This document shows, piece by piece, positions 1 through 5,862 of a stretch of DNA of 5,862 nucleotides. The DNA lies in the NCBI GenBank assembly GCA_003445735.1, contig DMCR01000010.1, positions 1 through 5,862 on the forward strand, written 5' to 3'. This stretch comes from Cryomorphaceae bacterium. GTDB taxonomy: Bacteria > Bacteroidota > Bacteroidia > Flavobacteriales > Schleiferiaceae. Every line of letters begins with the position of its first letter. Positions within the stretch are counted from its first letter, which is position 1. Position numbers and translations under genes: made by a program. The notes below the pieces were generated by a model that searched no databases, had not been told where the DNA came from, and saw only the letters and a list, made by a program, of their open reading frames with translations.

Positions 1-1
1 C

Positions 2-808
2 TTGCGTTATCGAAATTTGGTCAATGCTGCGGCTTATGTATTCAGTCCATCGGTGCTCACCAAACTAGAAGCTGGTGTCAAGGCGGATTTTGGAAAGGAC
101 ATTTTCCCTTGGTTGTACAAGGAACTGAAGGTATATGCCTACAATACTCCTGAATATTTAAAAGATATGGGGACTCCAGACCGATTATCAAAAGTCGAGC
201 AGGCCATATCTTCCGGTAAGGTAGCCCAACGAAATTTGAAAAACCCACAGCGCTGTATTTTCCTAGACCGAGATGGTGTGATTAATATCGATACGGATTT
301 AATTCACAAGGCGGAAGATTTTGAACTCTACCCCTATGCTGGCGAGAGTATTCGCAAGATCAATAAGATGGGCTTTCTAGCCGTTGTGGTGACGAATCAA
401 AGTGTTTTGGCCCGTGGCATGTGTTCGGTTGCGGATTTGGATGAGATTCATAAGAAGATGGAAACAGAATTGGGCCATCAAGGCGCCTTCGTTGAAGCCA
501 TCTACTATTGTCCTCACCATCCACACGGTGGTTTTCCCGAGGAAGTACCCGAACTTAAATTTGATTGTCATTGCCGCAAACCCAAACCAGGCATGCTCTT
601 GGATGCTGCACAACGTTTTAACATTGATCTATCCAAGAGTTACCTTATTGGAGATAGCCCTAGAGATATTGAAGCCGGGCAAAATGCAGGTGTAACGACC
701 ATTCGTGTAAAAACTGGTCATGGTCTAAAACCAAGTGAGGCTACACCAAATCACCACGTAGAGGATTTAGCCGCTGCGGTAGCGTTGATCGAATCTCTCG
801 AGAAGTAG
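2..808 (+). CDS. gmhB: Heptose-bisphosphate phosphatase (GmhB-type HAD-IIIA), fused to the tail of a sugar nucleotidyltransferase domain; 5' end missing
   Basis: 268 in-frame codons are visible. The reading frame is open at the left edge, so the TTG at base 2 is probably internal and not the start. Residues ~1-75 resemble the C-terminal end of an NTP_transferase (sugar-phosphate nucleotidyltransferase) domain: N-A-A-A-YVFSPSVL, then FPWL and a GTPDRL motif. Residues ~84-265 are a complete GmhB-like HAD phosphatase. Motif I is DRDG (nucleophile D89, acid/base D91), motif II is TNQS (131-134), and motif III is the CRKPKPG region (K193). Motif IV is GDSPRD (D218, D222). A zinc loop of GmhB type is formed by C170, H172, C189 and C191. 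From the family, GmhB removes the 1- or 7-phosphate step product of heptose-1,7-bisphosphate in the cytoplasm, on the way to ADP- or GDP-heptose for LPS core or surface glycans. Fusion to a HddC-like guanylyltransferase would suit the GDP-heptose branch, but that is inference because the catalytic part of the first domain lies outside the window. A HisB-like histidinol phosphatase is less likely, given the nucleotidyltransferase fusion. The gene ends one base before the convergent tamB stop. Confidence 0.85.
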   Translation: MRYRNLVNAAAYVFSPSVLTKLEAGVKADFGKDIFPWLYKELKVYAYNTPEYLKDMGTPDRLSKVEQAISSGKVAQRNLKNPQRCIFLDRDGVINIDTDLIHKAEDFELYPYAGESIRKINKMGFLAVVVTNQSVLARGMCSVADLDEIHKKMETELGHQGAFVEAIYYCPHHPHGGFPEEVPELKFDCHCRKPKPGMLLDAAQRFNIDLSKSYLIGDSPRDIEAGQNAGVTTIRVKTGHGLKPSEATPNHHVEDLAAAVALIESLEK

Positions 809-809
809 A

Positions 810-3800
810 TTACTTTCCGTCGAAGTCCTTTCGGAACTGAATCCCGACCCCTTGGGTATAGGGACCGGTATTTTGAAGTAGTGGATCGTTTCTATTGCTT
901 CTGTTGAACGCTCGAAGCACCGTGCGACCATCTTTTGTCAACTCATATTCTATCTGTGTATCGCCCAGCAATAGCGTAGAAGAACCGTCTGAGGCAATAG
1001 GCACATCTAAGGAAGAATTGATGCGCAAGCGGCCGTCCATGAAATCCTTGCTCACCCCTAGTCGTATTTCATCACCACTTTGAACCAAGGAATTATATGG
1101 GTTGTTTCCGGTAGTATAGTCCAATTCTACATCCACATAAGATCCTAATCCTGCTGTAATCCAAGTACTAAATTGGCTGACCAAAACCTCCGACGTAGAA
1201 CGGGTAAAGGATTCACCTAAGTTGATGCCTTCCTGTACTCCTAAGTTCTGTCGATAAAAGTCGCCCAACATTAATAATGAAAATGCCTGGTAGTTCATCG
1301 CATCGGTCGTGAGAATACGACGTTCGAGTTCTTGCTGGTAAGAAGACGGGCTATTAGGTAGAACGATATCAAAACCTATTTCTGGCTGCAGAAGCGACCC
1401 TGTCAGGGTTACGATCAAATCTACGTCTACGTTTTCGTTAGAATAATTGGCATTTGTCACCAACCCCTTTAAGTCCGTGTTCACTGAATATTTGGCTTGT
1501 AGATTAACCTCTGCCTCGTACAAGTCCCCTGACCATAATATGGTGCCTCCAGGAATCAACTCAAAGGGTTTATTAATGATTCCCTGCAAGGTGAACAGGT
1601 AATCTCCGGAAACGATGGTATACAGTCCGTACAATTCAAACGATTCATCTTCCAAGATCTTCACCCGCATATTTCCCGTTCCTCTCGAGGTTATGATGTC
1701 CCCCATCACCTCATCCAAAATGAGCTCTACTAGTGCCTCCGGCAATACCTCTATTTCCATGTCCGTGGTGAAGTACTTCACAGATTTTGCCATGGAAGTG
1801 TCGACAGAAACTCGAGACTCATTAGCAACAAAATGCAAGAACGAAGGGGTCTTCACTTCCGTCGGATTATCTAATGGAATCTTTAGTACAGAACCTTTTT
1901 TAGTGGTGGCATTTAGGCCTAGGTGTACCTGATCCACGGGGCCTTCCAAGACTAAGTCTCCGTCGACTACTCCCTTACCAAAAAAGTAGGAATCGTAGGC
2001 TCTGTTAAGTTCCATACCTAACGCACTATCGGCTCCTAGATGTATATCAAAATCCAAGGTGGAGAATTGATTGTGTGAGATTTCACCCCAAGTCATTAAT
2101 GACTGTACTCCTGCACCATCGTTCCAGTAGCACGAATCAAAAACTATTTTCTGCTCGTTTAAACCGAAGTCCATGGCTGTTGCGGCTAATTTAGTTCCTG
2201 TGACCGGAATATTGAAGTTTGGGTTCATCAATGTAAACTCTCCATCTGCTTCCCAATGGTTCAAAGGTCCTACTACTCTAACGCTGCCATTCAAAACACC
2301 CGTTACCTCCTCCAATACGCCATTAAGAATAGGTTCTATAGGATGAATCTCTAATTCGTCCATTACCACGACCACATCTAGATCATCCTTCTTCGGGCTG
2401 TAATGTCCCGATATACGCGCTGTAGTTTTACCCGGTTTTAAAAGAGTGCTGTTCAGATATACATCATCTGCTTCAGACGTCCAGCGAACCCCGGCATTCA
2501 AGTTGCCCAGTAGTTGGTCGTTTAGGATAGCATTTGACCAATATATATTCCCAAATGCCTCAGCATTTGGAAAATTTGATTGCAATATGAATTGGCCCTC
2601 TAAACTCCCCGCGAACTGCATTCTAGATTCACGGTAGCAATAATTCAACCATCGTGCATCCAAATCAGATAGGAATAACTGAAAAGGTTGTGGGGCAGAT
2701 TCTCCCATTCCTCCGCTCAATCTAATCGTTCCCAAGGTTCCTTGAAGTACCAAGCTATCGGTACTAAAACTAGTATTATTCCAATAGACCGGTGAAGCCC
2801 CTGCCAAAGATGTTTGGTGGGCACCCATTTGAAGTTCCAACATGTACGGTGTGAAAATGCCCCTTTTATATTGTGCCGTAGCCAATAAACTCGTCGGAAT
2901 ACTATCTCTTACATGTGCCAGTGCTGTAAATTGTTGTACGTCTGTAGGTAAATCCCATCTCAACTCTGCACTGTCCAACGGTATGGATATGCCATCAATA
3001 GTCCCCGCTTTGAGCAAGGCTTGAATACTACGGCGTTCTTTTGTGCCTTCACCGTTAATGGAGAAGGCTTCTATTCCATTATAGCGTAAATGCGGGACGT
3101 TCAAACTGTAATTCCATACTGAAGAGGGACCATCAAAATTGGCCGCCACATACAATCCTTCTGGAAGAGCTGCTTCCAAGTGAAGCAACTGACTCAACCA
3201 ATCAATGGTACTAGCTTCGAATACCAAATTCACATTAACATTAGTAGCAACCTTCGGACCGCCGGCTAAATCACCAAAAAGCACATTGGGTATTGCCCTA
3301 AGGCCATTCCAATCAAAACTACCCTCAATATAGCCTTGCATGATGTCACTGCTCACACCTATCCTTCTGCCCTTGGGTTGTAATTGGTGCACCGCATCAA
3401 GGGCATTGATAAAAACAACATCCGTAGGACGTTGAAGCAAGATGTCTTGAGCGTTGAAGAATCCGGTCAAATCCTCTTTAACTAACCCTGCAATTCGAGC
3501 ACTTAAGATTTGTCCCGTATCCAAGGGGTCTAGCAATTCCAGTCCTAGGGCATTAATATTAGATTGCACCTTGAAAATTCCTTGTTCTGCGACGAGCGAA
3601 CCGTCGATATCCATCAAGCTGTCTAGACAGGACCACCAAATGGAATCCTTACTTCCTATATGTTGCCAACTAAAACTCAATCCTCTGACTGCATAATCAT
3701 CAAAAACCAGCGTTGGCGCCAACCCCACCACCTGCGCACCTTCATCTGCGATGAGCGCTTCAAGATTCGGTTTAATGGCCGCTTTAACTGAACCACCACG

Positions 3801-4946
3801 CAGCGATCCTTGTGGAAACTTGGGTAGATTAAGCTCCAATCTAGCCACATCCTTCCATTCATTTGCCCAAATCCTGGCGGTATTCATTCCCTTTCTTGCC
3901 CCGAGATCGTAAGCCAGGGTGCCTGCTTCAAAAGATCCTTGAATCGAATATTTTAGCTCAGCCGGTTGCATCTCTGGTTCGGGTAACCATTGTGCAAGCA
4001 TAGTACTATCGTAGGCTTGTTGCTGCAAACGAAGGCTTCCTTGTAGCTCGTACTGAGCGTGGTTCAGCAGAGCTCTTGCTGAGCCGGTAAAGAAGTCATG
4101 AGAGAATTGGGCGTTTGTAGATATGGAATCGAGAGAGGCTCCAGAAATTTCTAGATCTAGCACTAGCCCACGAGTAAATCCGGTCCATTCCTCCGGAATT
4201 TGCGATAATTTGAAATCTTGTGTCGTATTCACATTGGCCTTCGAACGTATACCTCTTTCGTCCCATTGGACATTTCCAAGAATCGTTACACCTAAATTAA
4301 TGCTTGCATCTACCTGAAATGCGTTCTTTTTGCCAAGGTTGAGTTGGGTGATATGGATATTCGTTTCAATACTATCCAATTTTAGAGCACCGCTCAGAGC
4401 TTCACACGCCACACCCTCTGTAAACGATACCGTTGAGGTCTTTAAATCTCCTCGAATGCGTTCATCATGAGGCAGTTCAATCTCTAAGAATCGAATAGAG
4501 TTGTTGGCTATGGTAAGAGGGAAACCAGTAGTCGCTTTGTCGGAAGGTAAATCACGAAACCAATGTGAAATTAATGCAGTATCCCGGGCATCAATCTTGA
4601 TCGTATCGCAAGAAATGGATTCTATTTGAAATACTCCTTCACGCCATCGTACTTCTGAGATAGTCACTCCTTTGAGCGTGGCAACCTTTATTTTATTGAG
4701 GCTTAGGTCCAATTTTGCGGTCGTAAACTCCCCATCCGAATAATCCAACCCTGAAAAATTCGTGCTCACACCAACAGTTTCTAATGCAGGTAAACCATAA
4801 CTACTATAAAGAAAACGTTGTACCGATTTCGAATGTAGTACGAGTAAAATGGTCAAATACCCAACTCCCAAGAGCAACGCTAGACTAATTCCCAATCTCC
4901 GAGTGGTTCTAATGGCGGTACTTTGATGTATTTTTGGGGCATTCAT
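810..4946 (-). CDS. tamB: TamB-family translocation/assembly module protein (DUF490), Bacteroidota type
   Basis: A single uninterrupted 1378-aa protein. Residues 1-17 are short and basic (R13, R16, R17). One hydrophobic segment at ~18-37 should anchor it in the inner membrane with the rest in the periplasm (signal anchor, no obvious cleavage site, no lipobox). The next ~950 residues are alternating polar/hydrophobic short strands, as expected of the AsmA/TamB beta-taco groove. The TamB C-terminal domain (PF04357) covers roughly 1000-1378. Landmarks are a GGTILWSGD motif at ~1133-1141, VTLTGSLLQPEIGF from ~1179, an SLLMLGDFYRQN segment near 1222-1233, and a terminal YTQGVGIQFRKDF near residues 1363-1376. 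From the family, TamB is an AsmA-like protein that bridges the envelope. It works with a BamA-superfamily partner (TamA, or the TamL variant in Bacteroidota) in outer-membrane protein assembly and/or phospholipid transport. No such partner gene is in this window. The start is secure: an in-frame stop lies five codons upstream (complement of 4959-4961), and no other ATG precedes the membrane segment. The length is normal for the phylum. The exact client is not deducible. Confidence 0.93.
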   Translation of the reverse strand: MNAPKIHQSTAIRTTRRLGISLALLLGVGYLTILLVLHSKSVQRFLYSSYGLPALETVGVSTNFSGLDYSDGEFTTAKLDLSLNKIKVATLKGVTISEVRWREGVFQIESISCDTIKIDARDTALISHWFRDLPSDKATTGFPLTIANNSIRFLEIELPHDERIRGDLKTSTVSFTEGVACEALSGALKLDSIETNIHITQLNLGKKNAFQVDASINLGVTILGNVQWDERGIRSKANVNTTQDFKLSQIPEEWTGFTRGLVLDLEISGASLDSISTNAQFSHDFFTGSARALLNHAQYELQGSLRLQQQAYDSTMLAQWLPEPEMQPAELKYSIQGSFEAGTLAYDLGARKGMNTARIWANEWKDVARLELNLPKFPQGSLRGGSVKAAIKPNLEALIADEGAQVVGLAPTLVFDDYAVRGLSFSWQHIGSKDSIWWSCLDSLMDIDGSLVAEQGIFKVQSNINALGLELLDPLDTGQILSARIAGLVKEDLTGFFNAQDILLQRPTDVVFINALDAVHQLQPKGRRIGVSSDIMQGYIEGSFDWNGLRAIPNVLFGDLAGGPKVATNVNVNLVFEASTIDWLSQLLHLEAALPEGLYVAANFDGPSSVWNYSLNVPHLRYNGIEAFSINGEGTKERRSIQALLKAGTIDGISIPLDSAELRWDLPTDVQQFTALAHVRDSIPTSLLATAQYKRGIFTPYMLELQMGAHQTSLAGASPVYWNNTSFSTDSLVLQGTLGTIRLSGGMGESAPQPFQLFLSDLDARWLNYCYRESRMQFAGSLEGQFILQSNFPNAEAFGNIYWSNAILNDQLLGNLNAGVRWTSEADDVYLNSTLLKPGKTTARISGHYSPKKDDLDVVVVMDELEIHPIEPILNGVLEEVTGVLNGSVRVVGPLNHWEADGEFTLMNPNFNIPVTGTKLAATAMDFGLNEQKIVFDSCYWNDGAGVQSLMTWGEISHNQFSTLDFDIHLGADSALGMELNRAYDSYFFGKGVVDGDLVLEGPVDQVHLGLNATTKKGSVLKIPLDNPTEVKTPSFLHFVANESRVSVDTSMAKSVKYFTTDMEIEVLPEALVELILDEVMGDIITSRGTGNMRVKILEDESFELYGLYTIVSGDYLFTLQGIINKPFELIPGGTILWSGDLYEAEVNLQAKYSVNTDLKGLVTNANYSNENVDVDLIVTLTGSLLQPEIGFDIVLPNSPSSYQQELERRILTTDAMNYQAFSLLMLGDFYRQNLGVQEGINLGESFTRSTSEVLVSQFSTWITAGLGSYVDVELDYTTGNNPYNSLVQSGDEIRLGVSKDFMDGRLRINSSLDVPIASDGSSTLLLGDTQIEYELTKDGRTVLRAFNRSNRNDPLLQNTGPYTQGVGIQFRKDFDGK
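2551..2570. repeat. Perfect 8-bp inverted repeat with 4-base loop inside tamB
   Basis: CCAAATGC (2551-2558) and GCATTTGG (2563-2570) are exact reverse complements around the loop CTCA. In the tamB mRNA the stem is closed by a TGAG loop and encodes the near-symmetric peptide FPNAEAFGN. Neither strand has a T-run after the stem, so it is not a rho-independent terminator. About one such repeat per window could occur by chance. Confidence 0.4.
4907..4936 (+). promoter_or_regulatory. Candidate Bacteroidota-type promoter for tsaD (TTC-N19-TATTTTTG)
   Basis: The octamer TATTTTTG at 4929-4936 matches the Bacteroidota -7 consensus TAnnTTTG perfectly. Nineteen bases upstream is TTC (4907-4909), a partial match to the -33 TTG/TTTG element. 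The -7 box ends eight bases before the tsaD ATG, so transcription would begin around 4940-4944 and give a leaderless or nearly leaderless mRNA. The whole site lies within the first codons of tamB on the other strand (about codons 4-14). The motif match is seen in the sequence; promoter function is inferred, and the -33 half is weak. Confidence 0.4.
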
Positions 4947-4948
4947 GA
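4943..4948. other. Overlapping divergent start codons of tamB and tsaD (TCATGA)
   Basis: The palindrome TCATGA holds both initiation codons. ATG at 4945-4947 starts tsaD on the plus strand, and ATG read from 4946 to 4944 starts tamB on the minus strand. The two coding regions share bases 4945-4946. Upstream in-frame stops (TGA 4924-4926 for tsaD; complement of 4959-4961 for tamB) leave no alternative ATG, so there is no intergenic space for conventional 5' leaders. Confidence 0.9.
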
Positions 4949-5862
4949 AGCGACAACCTTATATTCTAGCTATTGAAAGTTCTTGTGACGACACAAGTGC
5001 TGCTGTAGTACATGGCAACGCCTTGCTGTCCAACATTGTTGCTTCCCAAAAGGTGCATAAAGAATACGGTGGTGTTGTGCCAGAATTGGCCTCCAGAGCG
5101 CATCAGCAGAATATTGTACCCACGGTAAATCATGCATTAAAGGTAGCAAATATCAGGCCCCAGGAATTAGACGCCATCGCTTTTACCAACGGCCCTGGAC
5201 TCATGGGATCGTTACTCGTAGGGACGTCATTTGCCAAGAGTTTAAGTTTAGCACTCGACATTCCACTTATACCAGTGCATCACATGCACGCCCACATTCT
5301 AGCACACCTCATAGAAGACGCTCACGAAGAACCCATCACCTTCCCTTTTATTTGTCTCACGGTCAGCGGAGGGCATACCCAGGTGGTCAAGGTAGACGGA
5401 CCTAAACAAATGACTGTTTTAGGGGAAACTATTGATGACGCTGTAGGTGAAGCGTTTGATAAGGCTGCCAAGATCTTGGGGCTTCCCTATCCTGGCGGCC
5501 CAATGATTGATAAGCTTGCCGCTGAGGGCAATGCTACATTCCTAACCTTTGCAAAACCAAACTTACCTGAATATGATTTCAGCTTTTCAGGGTTGAAAAC
5601 AAGTTTCCTATATACCCTGCAACAAAAGGTAAAGGATCATCCTAATTTTGTTGCTGAACACCTTAATGATATCTGTGCCAGCTACCAAAAGGCACTGATT
5701 GACGCGCTCATGCGAAAGGTTAAAAAAGCTGCTAAAGACACTGGAATTCAAAACTTTGCGATTGCAGGTGGAGTGAGTGCTAACAGTGCTCTGCGCAGGG
5801 AGTTAAAAACATGGGGGGCAAAGCATAACTTATCTGTTTTCGTGCCCCCGTTTGAATACACG
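4945..5862 (+). CDS. tsaD: tRNA N6-adenosine threonylcarbamoyltransferase TsaD (Gcp/YgjD/Kae1 family); 3' end missing
   Basis: 306 codons are open from ATG 4945 to the right edge, so the C-terminus (probably ~35 residues) is cut off. By family knowledge, TsaD transfers the threonylcarbamoyl group from TC-AMP (made by TsaC/Sua5) to A37 of tRNAs that read ANN codons, in a cytoplasmic complex with TsaB and TsaE. The signature order is intact. ESSCDDTS (11-18) opens the ASKHA ATPase fold. GGVVPELASRAH follows, then NGPGLMGSLLVG. The metal-binding HxxxH is in HHMHAH (H113 and H117, equivalent to E. coli H111/H115). Next come SGGHTQ (141-146), GETIDDAVGEAFDK (160-173) and YPGGP (182-186). FSFSGLKT is at 212-219 and AGGVSAN at 274-280. 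The last metal ligand, the Asp of the C-terminal DNGAMIA-type motif, falls beyond the window. An in-frame TGA at 4924-4926 and the absence of another ATG fix the start. There is no strong Shine-Dalgarno sequence, only a GGGG at 4936-4939. The gene is divergent from tamB and shares 2 bp with it. It should be essential or near-essential in most bacteria. Confidence 0.97.
   Translation, partial: MKRQPYILAIESSCDDTSAAVVHGNALLSNIVASQKVHKEYGGVVPELASRAHQQNIVPTVNHALKVANIRPQELDAIAFTNGPGLMGSLLVGTSFAKSLSLALDIPLIPVHHMHAHILAHLIEDAHEEPITFPFICLTVSGGHTQVVKVDGPKQMTVLGETIDDAVGEAFDKAAKILGLPYPGGPMIDKLAAEGNATFLTFAKPNLPEYDFSFSGLKTSFLYTLQQKVKDHPNFVAEHLNDICASYQKALIDALMRKVKKAAKDTGIQNFAIAGGVSANSALRRELKTWGAKHNLSVFVPPFEYT
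4954..4961 (-). promoter_or_regulatory. Weak candidate -7 box for tamB (TAAGGTTG on the minus strand)
   Basis: Read on the minus strand, this is TAAGGTTG, one mismatch from TAnnTTTG. It ends seven bases before the tamB ATG, a near mirror image of the tsaD box on the other side of the shared start. No convincing TTG-type -33 element lies 17-23 bases further upstream, so this is only a possibility. The tamB promoter may instead be deeper inside tsaD. The same bases carry the TAA that closes the tamB frame upstream of its start. Confidence 0.15.

Noticed and set aside
2..4. TTG at base 2 as the true start of the first gene
   Set aside because: The frame is open to the window edge and the first residues already read as the interior of a nucleotidyltransferase domain, so the gene almost certainly begins further left.
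402..695. 97-codon open frame on the plus strand, and a 78-codon minus-strand frame at 377-613, inside the heptose phosphatase gene
   Set aside because: Both lie wholly inside a well-supported HAD domain, have no recognisable motif, and look like shadow frames.
814..837. Possible terminator hairpin at the convergent junction (TTCCG...CGGAA)
   Set aside because: Only five base pairs with a 12-base loop and no T-run on either strand, so it does not qualify as an intrinsic terminator.
1615..1932. 105-codon plus-strand frame antisense to tamB, with similar ones at 895-1083, 2446-2637, 2842-3024, 3454-3696 and 4123-4317
   Set aside because: All are antisense to the TamB coding region, rich in Ser/Thr/Pro as expected from reading a coding strand backwards, and have no family features or promoter context.
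3712..3723. 12-bp perfect palindrome GTTGGCGCCAAC
   Set aside because: About one 12-bp palindrome is expected by chance in 5.9 kb. It lies within tamB codons for VGLAP, with no second copy and no promoter nearby to suggest an operator.
3677..3862. 61-codon minus-strand frame overlapping tamB in another frame
   Set aside because: It is an out-of-frame reading of tamB, Trp/Arg-rich low-quality sequence with no start signal.
4151..4160. 10-bp palindrome CTAGATCTAG
   Set aside because: Several palindromes of this size are expected by chance in the window; it is inside tamB with no context.

Overview
The window looks like ordinary chromosomal DNA from a member of the Bacteroidota, with Flavobacteriia-like or Cytophagia-like relatives most plausible. 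Three things point there. The TamB C-terminus has the YTQGVG...RKDF form that I associate with that phylum. No start codon has a strong Shine-Dalgarno sequence. A perfect TAnnTTTG -7 box, the Bacteroidota sigma-A promoter signature, lies just upstream of one gene. GC content is moderate, about 43-45% by eye. The taxonomic call is inference from protein style and is not proven.

The layout is three genes that fill almost every base. Bases 2-808 (+) are the 3' part of a sugar-heptose gene: the tail of a nucleotidyltransferase-like domain followed by a complete GmhB-type HAD phosphatase. Bases 810-4946 (-) are one very long gene for a TamB-family envelope protein (1378 aa). Bases 4945-5862 (+) are the 5' 306 codons of tsaD, the universal tRNA t6A37 threonylcarbamoyltransferase, which runs off the right edge of the window about 35 codons before its expected end.

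The junctions are extremely tight. The heptose gene and tamB converge with a single base between their stop codons. tamB and tsaD diverge with their ATG start codons physically overlapping by 2 bp (CATG, 4944-4947). In-frame stops immediately upstream limit both starts, so the overlap is not an annotation artefact. Each gene's promoter must therefore lie inside the other's coding sequence, unless it is transcribed from further away. A candidate tsaD promoter at 4907-4936 would make a nearly leaderless mRNA.

Functionally, the heptose gene feeds LPS-core, capsule or glycan sugar synthesis, and TamB serves the outer membrane. TsaD is a housekeeping translation-fidelity enzyme. I see no mobile elements, CRISPR arrays, RNA genes, defence genes or pseudogenes, and no stretch over 300 bases without a gene. 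I did not find an undescribed system. The most interesting feature is the compact overlapping-start architecture of tamB and tsaD.
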